This document shows, one piece after another, positions 35,556-48,700 of a stretch of 64,000 nt of DNA. The notes beneath the pieces were generated by a model. It ran no database searches, was not told where the DNA came from, and worked only from the letters and a program-made list of their open reading frames with translations. Numbering within the stretch: the stretch's first letter is position 1; each line of letters starts with the position of its first letter. The DNA is from Eretmocerus hayati. Lineage: Eukaryota > Arthropoda > Insecta > Hymenoptera > Aphelinidae. Location: the NCBI GenBank assembly GCA_029851415.1, contig CM056743.1:9664727-9728726 (forward strand), in the 5' to 3' direction. Made by a program: the position numbers and the translations under genes.

Positions 35556-38500
35556 TATAAAAAATATTGCTAGCAATCGAATGGATCGAATGTCTGAGCT
35601 GAACTCTGTTCTCGACTCATAAGAATTCATTATTCAGATCTTCTTTTCAGTACTTTGGAGACCACGAAACCACTTTGAATTCAAGATATTCACATTCGGA
35701 GGAAATCTACGCCATAAAATGTATTTTAATACATTCATTGCGGTGAATCAATTGCTTTTACCAAATGTCAATTTCCATTGCCTCAGATTGACTTTGAAGG
35801 TCTTTTTTTCATCAGCTCCGAGTTGGAGAGGTCCTCGCGAATAATCTCAGCGTCAAAAAAAATTTGTAGATCATCAGAATCAAGATGATCGATATCGTTT
35901 ATATCTATCACTTGCGCAAACCAAACTGATGTTCCTTGACTCGTAACTTGTTCGTCACATCATTTGAATTTGAAAATTTATGGAGTGCAGGCATAGTACG
36001 AGTGCATCCAGTAAATCCAAAATACGCATTATTCCACTCTTGCAATCCAGACTGGAAATTTGAACCAGTATCGTTGGATGTTGTCTTTTCCAGAATTAGT
36101 GTACTCGACCGGCTTCGATTAAAACGGCAATAAAAAATGCATGTGAACCCCTTACGTGAATCGAAATTCAAAGTAACAAAAAACAATAGGGTGCGCAACA
36201 AGTTCAAGTACCTCATCATTATACTTGATGCTATCGTATACATTAAATACGAGTTGTAAAAATGGAACGATCGTAATTATCGCTGTGAAAAATAATATGC
36301 ACGAGAGTTTCAGTTAATGGAAGAACAAAGACACGCGTCGAGTACAGTTATCATATCACAATAGCGGACTACCCGGTACGAAGATGGAATAGAAGTGAGT
36401 GAATTCGTCAGACATTCTCGAAAGAGGTGAAGAATTGGCCTTATTCATTGGAAACCGTTATCCCCGTTACACCCCAACTGAGATTACTCAGTGTGTTATG
36501 AGAAGAGGTGCAAATGAAATGTGCTTCAGTGTGAATAATCAACGACGTATGTGTCTCCGCGTGTTCGTGACTCATGACACATTTTTTCGTCCTTACAACG
36601 CGAGCAGTCGCCTTGTTGCAATTTTACCCAAATGTAGCAAAATGTATTGCATGGCCGGAGTAAAATCGCAAGATGAATGAATATCAAACAAGTGATCTGA
36701 CGCGTACATTCTTCGACTTTTTCCTCATTCCTTGCCCATTCTCGTATACAACTTACTCATTTATATCCAAGCATGTATGTAAGTCATATGTTCGATGTCA
36801 AAATGAATATTCATCACGCGTCGTTGAGAGAGTGCGGATAAACTTTGCGAGTTGTTCAAACAAGAAACGCTCGCGAGGAGAGAGACCCGCCCCCTTGCAA
36901 AACGATTAGTCATTCTCTAAAAATATGTTCCCAACTCTTTTATTGTTTACCCATCATCGTACACACATTCTCAAACTGACACGGTCATCGAGTTCGCATA
37001 ATAATTTTAGCGTCATGTTTTAAATTAAAATTTTTCGTGACGTACTGTTGAAAACTGTACAGAATCGCCTCTGCATGGGATCACAAATATATCTTTTTTC
37101 CTCAAATGTATTCCTATAGGCTGGAAAAATGGCAAAAAGCGGCTGTGTTTAGAAATCCGAGAAACATACCTATGATTTTCTTTCGGTAATCACTTCGTGT
37201 TGAGCTCTTTTGTGAGCGTTCTATCGTGTTCCTTGCATCAGATTTTCAAAAAAAATTTCGTTGTGCTACGGGAGAATGATCGCAAATTATTGAAATTCGA
37301 TACCTTAAAAAGATGATGGAGAGTATAACGAATAGCTTGATCGATCAAACTTGACCCTACCGCAAACTATTAGAAAGAGAATAATCTAAATCTCGGTTGT
37401 CATCAAAGTCGATGTATCGTCGCGAGCATCCCACTTTTGATTTTGCATCAACACAATGACTCGAGCGAGAGTGCGTAACGAATAGATCGTCGATTGAATT
37501 TACACATCGCGCCCGATTCCTACTTATATCTTTTTTCTCTCTCGACACTGATCGATCTCACTTTTGCTTGACCATTATACAAAATTGTGCGAAACGCGTA
37601 AGTCAATCGCCATAGTGGTTAATGGACACCATCAAATCTCGATCGTCAATTACTTCTGATTCGATCCCCCTCGAATTCGAGAGGATGATCGAGAAATAAA
37701 AAATCACATCCAATTCCAATTTCTGCAGTCCCGAGCCAAAGTGCTCGTTGTCTATACGCTGGCTACGGAAAGGCTCTCCAATACAAGCTTCAACTCGGGC
37801 CATTTTTTGAGCCCGTAGACTTCGCCCTCTCACACGTGCGAGAACATTCCAACATCGATCTAAATGATGTACAAACGTAACGCGGAAACGGCCTTTTCGA
37901 GGCATATAAGCTACTATGCTCTGATACTGCCTGGAGGAGAAAAGTTGGCCGTAGGCGCGAGGCAAATCCGATGCACGCACGCGAACAAACTTGGAACTGC
38001 GCTCGATGATCGTCCCAGCGTGCGGCTATTAATTACTTAATCATTTGTCGTTGATTCTTGAGCAATTTGACTATGTGCTCGTCTGATTCAGAATCGCGCT
38101 CGAACGGCAGCCATAACAGCTCGAGTCAAGAAAAAGAATGGTGAGGAGGAGGGGGGTGAAGTCTTACTAGTTCTTTCCACGAGTTTGGAAACCTTTCAAG
38201 ATGAGCAATTTGGGCAGCTCAAAGTTATCATCTGTTCATGTTTGACTAGACTAAAATTGCGCGCGTCGCGCGCGATGTGTCAAAGGGGATGTTTTGAAAT
38301 AGATACCAAAAAATTTCCCGACTTCAATCTGAACCCCTCAATCTGAATGAGTGAATAAATAGGAATCTTCTATAACTTCAAGAGTGAGATAACCGATATA
38401 TCGATGGAAATCTTCCATACCGACGCATTTTTTTTTTTTCATACCGACGTTCAAAGAGCCAACATGGCGGCCTCCACGAACAGATCGATCCATAGAATCG

Positions 38501-41021
38501 ATTCGATTTTCGAGCTGGAAAGAGCGATTCGATACATGTGAACACTTATCGCAGATGTGGATTAATAAACGGGGGGGATTTTGTGATTCGTAAATTGTGT
38601 CGTCTCCTTCTGAGCAAAAATTTGAGCTTGAGGATAGAGTTCTGTTGTCAGAACTCGAAGATAGTGTTGTCGAAACTACAAGGTTCATTCCAGCTTCATG
38701 TTGTTTTTATCTGTTAGAATGGTGAAAATCTCGGTCAAGCGGGAGAAACAGAACATTCTCTCCAACTTTTTCTCTTGTGAAATTGATTCGTGAGATAACA
38801 TGTGTACTCAATAACGAAGTAACAGTTGATGATGTATTTCCGAAATGAGTTTGAGGTTAGCAGGGAGGTGAGCTCAAACGAAACTGAGGCAGCTGTCTTA
38901 TCAATGAACAGAAAGATGCCCATTCTTGGAAAAACAAAAACGAATCTTGAATACTTTTCAGAATTTTGAGGTTATACATTTCTGCTAGCAGGCAAAGAAC
39001 GAGACTCATACACCGCATCGAAAAAGTGAGCATTGTTCATTTTCAGGAATGTTAAAAGGAATCTTAAGCATTAATCAGGATTTTGAGGTTACGTCTCTGG
39101 TAGCGGGAATCAAGAATCATGAACTATGAACATGGTTCAGAATTTCTAGGTTATCTTACTGATATGTGGGAATGGCGATACATGTGGAGTTAGTCCAGAA
39201 GATGGGTATGTTTCCGTAAGCATTACAGGCTGCATGCACGAGACAAACGTATTCCGATAAATTTTTCAACGTAGAGTCTGAATCCTTCGGTATTTCTCTA
39301 GACAGGGGTGGAAGTTACCGTCAAAAATTGAATCATAACCTCCAAAATCACGGTTACGAACAAATGAACGCATTCCGTTGGATCGAGTGTCACCCGCTCA
39401 CTTTTTTGTTACTTTATTAGTTAGTTGCATATGTTTTTTTGTGATTCCGAAAAAATTTAAAATATATCGTTTTTCATTTCTTTCGAGTTACGAGTATGAA
39501 TATATTCAACTGATTCAAAATTGTTGATGGATTCTGTCAAGGCCGCGAATGATAGTTGTATCTCAAACCGCAAAAAAAATTAGCAGTGAGAAGAATACCA
39601 TCGCGACGCATGAGTTGATAAATTGCGGTCTTTGTGTCTTGTTTTTCACCATTACAAGGAGTGATGTTTTGCTGATGTGTAAAATCTGACACTACCGGTG
39701 CATGTCATCGTGGTTGATCAAGTCTGATTTTCGAATGTCGCTAGCATTAATCTCTCGGACGCACCAAAATACTTGTTTTGTGCGAGTGGAACTGAACATC
39801 ATAGCCCGATGCTCGCAGATACTGTTTTCATTCGTCAAATTTTTGGACCACTGTCAAATATCGATGTATTACCGTGTAGATGAATATATCACCACAATCG
39901 CGAGAGAAAAATGTACGAGCTTAAACCGAAATGATCAGTTTCAATCTCATTGAATCAGTAGTATCAAACGCGCCCCTCTCATAATACTTGCGAGTTCTCT
40001 GTCCTGTCCTGTCCGACGCGTTTCATCATTGTCATCAATGAAAACTAATAGCATACGCGTCGAATATTACACGGGAAGCTTAATGGCACGAGCTTTTACA
40101 CGTGGACTCGCTACACATGAGGCTTAGAGATAGTAGACGATGAGAAACCCAGCGATAATTAATCACTCGAAATACTTATATATTCTCATGTGTATCGATT
40201 GTGAGTCGCTGTTTCGACCCAGAATCAATCGTTCATCCTCGCTCTCGCGCTCTACTGACGCGTGTAAATGCATTTGCTGCTCGAAGCATATCAATTTTAT
40301 AACTTTAGTCTCGTGTACCGATCCTAATATATACCGATGATGTGTATGAGCTCAAAATATTTGAAGGCACAGTATACATCGGGTCCAATATCGGCGTGGG
40401 ACGTTTCGAACGTGCAAACGAAACGGCGGCGGCGCGGCGCAAGAGATGAGTTGAGTATTAGTCGCGCGGCTCGCGGGTTTCCGTATGACGCGCCAAATCT
40501 CATTTGTGCAATATTCTTGCGCGTGTGCCGATATCTATATGCAAGCACAGCTGTGCACTTGACTCGCGAGAGAGCTGATCTTGAACTCGGTTTTGTGCAA
40601 CATATAATACAGTACAGAGTCGCGGATGCGCGCAGCTCGGTGGCAGCAGAGCAGTTTAGTGTATGCGTGTGAATTCGGAGTCTTCTCATCGCCCACTTCA
40701 CTGTAATAAAATTGGTAAAAGAAAACTTTTAAAAAACGCTTTTATTCACTTGACAACGAACAAAACCTGACTATGCAGGATAGAACTTGTCACATCAAAT
40801 AGTTACCGTAAACCCCCGATCAGAAATCCAAGTATAAGCACCTTCTAACTGTGTGAGAGAGACACCAAAGTCATGCCATCTCTCTCCCTCTCACGTTACA
40901 AGTCGTGGAAATGTTTACGATCGCACACTGCCAATCATGTCATTTACGATCAAGATAGAATATTAGGCAACTTGAACGGTGAGAAAAAAAGTACATCGGG
41001 GGACAAGCACAAGTTTGGCCC
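35556..41021. other. Long non-coding stretch
   Basis: No gene is convincing. A minus-strand frame at 36243-35908 starts with a signal-peptide-like run (MMRYLNLLRTLLFFVTLNFDS) but has no recognised domain or supporting exons. Short direct repeats of CAGAATTTTGAGGTTA type lie at about 38960, 39080 and 39150. A CpG-rich patch at 40.38-40.66 kb might be a promoter. A run of T lies at 38428-38438. Confidence 0.4.
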
Positions 41022-41196
41022 TAAGGGTGCCTTTTCACGACGTAAAATTTTTCCCCCACAGCCTATAGGCTGCCGTTGGAGCGAGAGAGACAATCCCCTG
41101 CTTTAGGGTCTCTAGACCAACAGTCTATCTCTTTTGCTCCAATGGCGAGAGATAGGCTATGGGGGAAAAATTTTACGTCGTGAAAAGGCACCCTAA
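41022..41196. mobile_element. 169-bp MITE, PIF/Harbinger-like
   Basis: The element at 41025-41193 begins GGGTGCCTTTTCACGACGTA and ends with the complement; the arms pair for about 42 bp. TAA flanks both sides (41022-41024 and 41194-41196), the three-base target typical of PIF/Harbinger. The spacer has GAGAGAGACAA and CTCTAGACC words. No coding capacity. Confidence 0.8.
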
Positions 41197-41365
41197 CGCC
41201 CACGAGCAAACGACGTATACCTCGTGGGAGGAGCTAACGAAAAAATGTGCATCATGATTGGACAGAAATGACGAAATCGTATAGTGCCCCTATTTTATAA
41301 AATTCACTAGTCGGGCAGCTGCCGAACTAGCAACTCGGTGATGTGCAATAAAAGCGTTTAATAAT

Positions 41366-41667
41366 AATAAAAAGGTTGAAAAATATTTTAGATATCGCTT
41401 TTATGGGTGTGAAAATTATTGAAAGTAAAGTATTTAAAAAAAGAAGTTTGAAAAATATCAACTTTTCGAACACCACACACCTTAAAAGCGTGGGGTGCCT
41501 AAGAGGGGAGTATGCGGTGCATGTCTCTTCTGTAGTACCCCACGCTTTTACGGTGTGTGGTGTTCGAAAAGTTGATATTTTTCAAACTTCTTTTTTTAAA
41601 TACTTTACTCTCAATAATTTTCAAACCCATAAAAGCGATATCTAAAATATTTTTTAACCTTTTTATT
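41366..41667. repeat. 302-bp near-perfect palindrome
   Basis: AATAAAAAGGTTGAAAAATA at 41366 pairs with the complement ending at 41667, and pairing continues inward through AACTTTTCGAACACCACACACC and AAAAGCGTGGGGT (each in part). The loop is only about 50 bp. No clear target duplication. Confidence 0.9.
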
Positions 41668-41795
41668 TCCTTTCTTTTAGTGAAAGTAATTTTTGATGTC
41701 GCACCGAACGTTGAAGTTCAATCGTGGCTCAAATTATCACTTGATCCAAGTTTTGATTTCGTGGTTTGGATGTGATCTGTGATCCGCTACTCATG

Positions 41796-42025
41796 AGGTT
41801 TATTCGATTATGCGGGTCGGAGCGCTCGGAGCGGAGCGCTCCGAACGCTCCATCTAAGATTTCTAGCCGGGGAGAGGGGAGACAGCCTGTTTCTAATGCT
41901 GTGGACGATTCCTCCCGATTGATTCTCCTCGGCTGAAAATCTTGGACGGAGCGTTCGGAGCGCTCCCAAGCGCTCGAGCGAACTTTTGACCGAACGCGCG
42001 TTCGCTCGCATAATCAAATAAACCT
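41796..42025. repeat. 230-bp inverted repeat with GAGCGCTC core
   Basis: AGGTTTATTCGATTATGCG at 41796 pairs with CGCATAATCAAATAAACCT ending at 42025. Inside, GGAGCGCTCGGAGC and its complements recur, so the arms fold again on themselves. ATG flanks both sides, which may be a 3-bp target duplication or chance. Confidence 0.85.
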
Positions 42026-42039
42026 ATGGATCGAAGCTA

Positions 42040-42113
42040 GGTCTCTCTCTCTCTCTCACTCTCTTTCGCTCTCATACCTATCCTCTCATGTCATCTCGTG
42101 CTGCGTCTGCTGG
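42040..42113 (+). promoter_or_regulatory. CT-rich leader-like segment with strong donor
   Basis: A CT dinucleotide run (about 42041-42064) is followed by pyrimidine-rich sequence and a strong splice donor TGG|GTAAGT after 42113. It could be an untranslated exon joined to lipin exon 1 at 45599, 3.5 kb downstream, but this is unproven. Confidence 0.25.
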
Positions 42114-43241
42114 GTAAGTTTACTGCTTACAAACATTAGCTGGCATTAGTCGCCAGCTTAGAAACTGCCGTGAGGGGGGGGGGGCGGGGCGACCACGAAA
42201 AATCGCGGTGCACAGCCTATTACCGACAAGGCCGCTTCGAGCGACGCGAGTCCACCGGTGATGGCTCACACAGATGCGCGCTAGGCCAGTCAGACAAACA
42301 GTGCACAAACTTTTTCCAGGAAAAAACACCAAATATCGGGGAGAAGGGCAAGAAATGGGTGGTCCGAGCGTCGAGTGGGGAGACGGTGAAGTAGAATAAA
42401 AGCGATAAATAAATAAATAAAAAAGGCCAGTGTGATTTTACATGCCGCCTGTAATCAAGGACCTAACCTAACCCACGCTGAAAACGGTGCAAAACAATGC
42501 TCAACACAGTAGAAGAGCCGTACTGAGCGCATACAAAATACAGGATCCTGTAATTTTACAGAGGTCTTGTAAGTTCACAGTGCTCAGCCGAGGAAATCCG
42601 TCAAGTCTCAACGTGTGTAAATCCCGGTAAATCAACAAGAATCCTGTAGTTTTGGGAGTGCTCAATACTGTTAATTTAAGGTGCTCAGCAACGGTCACGA
42701 GATTTCTTCTGCCGAGCACTGTAAAATTACCTGGAGAGTTTTTACAGTGTTCGCGTCCGATCTTCACCTTTCTCGAGGACTCAAATATTATGCTTACATG
42801 GTATTTGTCTATAGCCTGTGAATACCAGACGGAAGTTGCGATTTTATAGTTCGTGGGTGTTTTGTCAAAGCTCCAAGATCGCCTCGGACGCACCGCCGAG
42901 TGCGACGCTACGCCGCACCGCGACGATTTGATAATACAATTCAAATATGATTGGGTGAAAAAGGTTTGAATGGCTGCGTTATTGTTCGCCAAGCGGCTCT
43001 GATTACGGGGTAAATATAGCTCATTATTCGCCAGTGCAGCTTTCTCGCCGAAGTCGCGCTCTGTGGTGGCATTTGACCTTGAATTGCGACCGATGTCCGA
43101 TTGAAACGCACGAAAAGTCCACGATAATTCATCACGCAATATCGAGTGTACCAAACGGAATCGTGGACTAAGAAAATAGTGCATACAATTCTCCCCGCTC
43201 TAGACATAGAAATGTATAGAAATTATGTAATGGACCGCGGC
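42114..43241. other. Non-coding stretch; long unexplained minus ORF
   Basis: Includes a G run (42174-42185). A 227-codon frame is open on the minus strand (42501-43184) but has no recognised domain. Its 3' third overlaps short inverted and direct motifs of the AGTGCTCAG and TGTAATTTTACAG type (42549-42735). Confidence 0.4.
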
Positions 43242-43605
43242 AATCGCGATTTGACAAATGTCAAACCACGACCTTCGGGGCTCCATATTTACAGAGACTG
43301 CTGTTTCACAACGAGATTCCTTATTCATTTCTTGGATTTTTGAAATTTCTTTTGAAATATTGCCCGAGAGATGAAACAAGTGTTCCTCGGGCGGGGCAAC
43401 TTCCCTGAAACAATGAATGCACAACCGTCTCGGAAGTTTTCAATTGGTATCACGTCTAAGGAATTTTTTTCATCTGTCGGACAATACTTCAAATGAAATT
43501 TCAAAAATCCAAGAAATGAATAGAAAATTACGTTGTGATGCAGCAGCCACTATGAATGAGTTTGAGAGATATGTCAAATCGTGGTCGCTGCTTCAGCGTG
43601 GCAAT
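43242..43605. repeat. Inverted repeat with mirrored reading frames
   Basis: TTCATTTCTTGGATTTTTGA (about 43325-43344) returns as its complement at about 43497-43517, and pairing extends outward to GATTTGACA/TGTCAAATC. Both arms are open in the same sense and share EISKIQEMN, with similar flanking residues. The spacer is about 75 bp. Confidence 0.75.
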
Positions 43606-45598
43606 CAAGTGTCTCGAAAGAATGATAAATTCATTAATTATATAATGTATTTCAACAAATCGAGCGATAGAGTCAATACATCGATGGAATCCATCTTATC
43701 GATATAAATTGAAGTACCTGTGAAATCGTCGTCAATGGAGCTCTCCTAATTGAAATGACCTCTTAAGCACAAATTTTTCGTGAGAGTTGGATTCCAGTTT
43801 GAGAAAGCACTCGCCGGAGATCAATGCGGCTCACGAAAGTCGGAAACATAGTCTTTTTGAAATGGATAGATTTTCAAAATACCCATGTTGTTATGAATCT
43901 TGAAGGATGGCCGAGTGCTCACTCCCCCTCATTTTTCTCATCTTGTCGTTTCAAAGCGACTTTAGAGAGTTGTATTATCGAATGGAATCACACTGATCGT
44001 GGGTTGTTGAAGTATATTCAGAGTGCGGTACAGCTGCATCCATACGTCCCCATCAGAAGAAAATTCCTCTGTACTTGTACAGTACCAATACAATCATGTA
44101 TAATCATTATATTGTTCGAATATTGCCCGTTGAAGCATCAACATTTTGTGTCGCTGGTGATCATTCCAAGTTCTTCATTGAGATAGCATCGAAAAGTCAC
44201 GCAATAACATCCGAAAGGATCTTACATAATTAGGGGGTCCCCGGCCGCGTTATCTCACTGTAAACTTTGCCATTCTATTCGTGGTTGAAATTGGTTAGAA
44301 TCACTCCCAAAGACTTGCGAGGGCTTGTAATCAATTGCTGCGAGTAGCTACAGTTCAAAAACCGTCACATATATTATTTTCATCGATTCAGCGGTTGACA
44401 TCGACCCAACTGAGCTGAAAAGCCAATGATCACGAGTTTGGAAATCGGATGATTGGCTTTCTCACAATGTTGTACCTCTTGAGGCCAGAAATTATCACAA
44501 ACGTCGTTTGAAAGAATCTTTCGACTGCTGAACATGCATAGCGTGAAGCACATGTAAGGCTTAGTTGGAGCTGGGGTGTGAAAATTCGTATTATTCACGA
44601 AGCCATAAGAGATGATCGAAAAATCATTCAACTCGACAGGGCTGACTGATCATTGAGCTTCAAACTCTGTGTGAGTCCCTATCAACACCACAAATCAGAG
44701 CTATCTAAAGCAATGCATTGTTGTTAGACTTTGCTACTGTTTTTGCGTGTCGATTTCAGAGTCGAACAAGTCAAGAGGCTCTGTTCGAATTAGTGCCGCG
44801 ATGAGCGGCGCAACACAAAGGTACCGTTCCTATCCTCAAAACGGGAGCAGTTTACAATAATTTGCCTTATTTCCAACCACTGCCCGTTCTCCACGCGTGC
44901 CGGATTTGAATAACGGATCGTGTGACTGTGCTCGCTGATTGGAAAATCTACTTGCGAAGGCAGATCTATCCATTTACGGTAAAGGCAATGTAATAAGATT
45001 TGCTACTCGAACTGATCCACTTCCAAGCGTGTGTCTTGGCTCGAATACGATAAGTCGTTTTACCCCGCCGAAGCCATTTCTGCTGATTATCTTGATTCGA
45101 ATACTTTTTGACGGAAGATAATTTTATCAGTTGTTGCCATTCTAAATTAGAGAGTTGGTCTCGATACTTTACGGTAATCGAACCCCTATACCATTATCGT
45201 TTCGTTGATAGATTTCATATCGATATATCGATTGACACGTTTGCTCGTTCGATGAATTCCATATGATTCAATGTGTTTATGGTTTTTTTTTTCGCCAATT
45301 AGTCGCCTCGCTCAGGTAGCGATCTTACAGTCTGAACATGCGCACGACCTTCGAGGCTTTAATTTCAAGTTGGATGCAAGAAGGGATTTTTCAGTATCTT
45401 TTTGGGGCCTCATGATTCAAATTTTGCATGGTTCTCGATAGTCCCGAAAATGTCGCGTGCATCTTATGCAGTCGCCGCAGTGTTCTGCTCTATCCTGCAT
45501 AGCGGCGATCATAACTCATTGACCTGCCGCGTCGTCGTCGACTGTACTGAGTTTCGTGTACCAACGTGACTATTGTTCTGTTTTTGCTTTGATTTCAG
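43606..45598. other. Non-coding stretch upstream of lipin
   Basis: No gene or repeat recognised. A T-rich run lies at about 45281-45290. The rest may be promoter or first-intron sequence of lipin. Confidence 0.4.
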
Positions 45599-45734
45599 AA
45601 CTCGAGCTGCAGCCAAGGAGTGCAGACGTGTATAGGCTGAAACAGAAGTTGCAATATTCGGGACTGCGTCGTCCGCGGTCGAGCCGCTCGAAGCTACAGC
45701 CTCGCTTGCGGGGGGAAGCGGGGGCCAGTCCAAC
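45599..45734 (+). other. Lpin: Lipin 5' untranslated part of the start exon
   Basis: A pyrimidine-rich tract ending in TTTCAG at 45593-45598 is a good splice acceptor, so the exon carrying the lipin ATG probably starts at 45599 with about 136 bases of 5' leader. At least one upstream non-coding exon must then exist. The leader is GC-rich. Several donors upstream could join to this acceptor (26826, 30394 and 42113), but none can be chosen from sequence alone. Confidence 0.6.
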
Positions 45735-48700
45735 ATGTACAGCATGAACTACATTGGCAAGTTCATAAGCAATTTTCGAGACTTCTACAATGAGATCAAC
45801 GCCGCGACTCTCACCGGGGCCATCGACGTTGTGGTCGTGCAGCAACCGGATGGCTCCTTCACGTGCTCACCTTTCCATGTTCGATTTGGCAAATTGGGAG
45901 TGCTGCGGTCCCGGGAAAAAGTGGTGAGTCGATCGCTCCAATAACCGTCGTCCTCAGTTTCGCTTCCATGTTTGTATTCTGCCACCGATTGTTGCGATGG
46001 GACACTGCAGCTTTCGAAGGGTGCGCTGCTAGATTTCTGCGCGGCATCGCCCTCTTCGGCTCTCGCTTCACTCTTGTCGTGTTTCATTCCGACAAAATAA
46101 TTTCACATGTTCCAGGTTGATATCGAGATAAACTCAGAGCCCAGAGAAATCCACATGAAACTTGGTGATTCTGGGGAAGCTTTTTTCGTCGAGGAGGTAC
46201 CGGGAAGCAATGGATTCACGTCGGACGCAGACATCCCTCCACATCTGGCATGTTCTCCAATTCCCAATGACGACGACGTCTTCCCCAATAGAAGGTGAGA
46301 ATTTTATCCGGCCTCGTTGCGGCATAATTATTCATTTCGTCACTCATGAGATTTTCTTGCCCTTGCAGTAGATTCCAAGTTCTCTCTGATCTACCTCCAG
46401 AGCAGCACGAGAAGATCCTCAGAGATTCGGTGATGTCGATAGAACGCGAAAAGTGGGAACAGATGTCGGCTCTGCCTCCGGATCAGAGGGAAAAATTTTT
46501 GAAAGAACATTTCTCGGATCTTCCCATCGAGGAACGGGACAAGTGGCTCCAGATTGCTTCGCTCACATCCGAGGAGAGAGATAAAATTTTCAACGAGTAT
46601 TACGAGAGCATTTCTACGATACAAAAGCAGCGAATGATCAGTGAGCAGTATTCAGCCCTAAAAACTGAAGACAAAGATAGACTTTTCAAGGAGAATTTCC
46701 CGGAGCTACCCAAGGATCAAAGGCAGAGCTTTGAAAAAGCGTTGCTCACTGAGTGGAAGCAAGATGATGTCACATTCTCTCCAAAAAGAAAGGTAAATGA
46801 AGAGGCTTAGTACTATACGCAATAGTGTACGCCTAACGCGTGAAAAAAGTCTTGTTCTATCGTTTAATTGCTTCGATGTTGAGTCGGGATGTGTTACGGT
46901 GCGTTGAATTTCAACGAAGAAAACAGTGGTTATTCGCTTCTAGTTGGGTAGTGATGATGAAACGATGTCGCTGCTCTACGAGGATTTGTTGTGTGTGAGC
47001 GCTGCGCGATTTGTAGTAGGGCTCTTCGATAAATTATCCGAGTTTGGGACATCAAACTATATTCTGTAAAATTTTTGCAGCAGCACAATCGCGAGGAGAT
47101 CGGCGAGGAGGACGAGGAAGAGATTGAAGAGGAAGAAGAGGACGATGACGACGAGAAAGACAAGTCGCTACGTTTCAACGAGGACGAAGAAATCTTTGAC
47201 ATGGAAGTTGTCAGTCATGACGATAAACCGAGGACGCCAATTACAAATCCAAAATCCTTCGTCGCTGTCACCTCGACCGAGAAAATCCGCAAAATCAGTG
47301 AAGTCAAGAACGATTTTCGTCCAATCGAGAGCCCGCGACAGTATGAAAATCGCGATCACATCGCTGAAGACTCGGCTCACGCCCCACTGTCCTCTTCATC
47401 ATCCTCGTCTTCGACTAAAAAGAGTCTGAAGGGTGAGTCCACGGTCGACGACGTGAAAATTGGTACTGTAGCAAAGAGGAAGCGCAAGCGGAAAAGCGTA
47501 ATGAAAAGAAAAGGAGCTCAAAGAAAAATTAGTGCCAATAACAGTGCAAACGAAGGGAGCATTGATGATGCCCCTCAATGTAAAATGAAAGAAGCTGATG
47601 CTGTGATCGATGTTGAGCAACCCTCTTTAGATAATTCAGTGAGTATTTCATTCCGCTGTGCTGCATTTCATAGCAATTGTCCAACTGCGCGTCGCTCATT
47701 TTTGAGGTCGACAAATCATGGATTTGGATATCCTGTTTAATTTACCTAAATCCGTTCAGCCCGGCATTTTGCCGAGTCTTACAACTAGCCCTCCACTTGA
47801 AATTTAATATTTACTCACTTCATCAAAGTACTGTTCAGATTAGTGTTCTCACCTTAGATGATTCTATACATTCGAGAATGAGAGTCTCACAATTTATCGG
47901 TGATACTTTCTTCACAGGATTCAGTCTGTGCGAGCGACGCTATCAAAGACAGCTGCGAGACTGGTCAGCTATTGAAAGCCACACATCCAGTGATGGATTT
48001 TCATTTCTTCAGTGATACCGAAATAACGGCAAAGTAAGTCCCAACTTCTTACGAGCGCTCAAGAAATAATTGTATAGATGGTAAATCGTTTTTTATCTTG
48101 ATCGTAGAAACAAGGATTCGAGGCCCAGTTCTCCCGTGCAGTCCGACACTGAGTTCGAAGTGCAAAAGATAACTCAGGAAAACAAAGCTGCAGAAGATCA
48201 CGAGAGTCATGGACAGAGTTGGAGGTGGGGTGAACTACCAAGTCCACCACACGATGCGTCTCGTGACCCATCTATGAATCCTGTAGATGTAACCATCTCC
48301 AGCAACGAAAGTATGTGTTTCGATACTTTGTTTGAAGTCAGTCTAAGAGAAGCTGTCCCGTCAAGTCAGCCCCAAAAGTTTCTATACGGTCCTTCATCTA
48401 GACAAGATTTGAGAGTTCAGAGACGATCTAATAGCTATATTTGCGCGTGGAACATGTCATAACACTTTGAATTCAAACTTTTCAGTTGTAAATTATATTG
48501 AGATTCATAAAAGATCGTCTCTTTGTCAAGTTAGAAAGTAAAGATTATTGTAATTTTTAATCACAGAAAATTTCCGAAGATACTCTCATTCGACAGAAAT
48601 TTCCCGCAATCATCTCTTGGTCTCGCGGTAATTGATATTTCAATTCACAAGCTCATTTCTATCACTTGCGTTCTAACTGTCATCCAGATGCCTATGTCGT

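Noticed and set aside
35908..36243. Minus-strand ORF with signal-peptide-like start
   Set aside because: A single hydrophobic run is weak evidence; no family, no cysteine pattern and no partner exon.
37603..38688. Minus-strand frames of 116 and 125 codons as a possible two-exon gene
   Set aside because: No recognised domains and no convincing phase-matched splice sites between them.
46793..46810. Short extension of lipin exon 3 reading to a stop
   Set aside because: AAG|GTAAAT is a good donor, and exon 4 continues the frame exactly, so the stop lies in the intron unless it is retained.
48311..48462. Open frame continuing past lipin exon 6
   Set aside because: The donor at 48311 joined to the acceptor before 48818 keeps the frame and the conserved lipin block; the extension is intronic.
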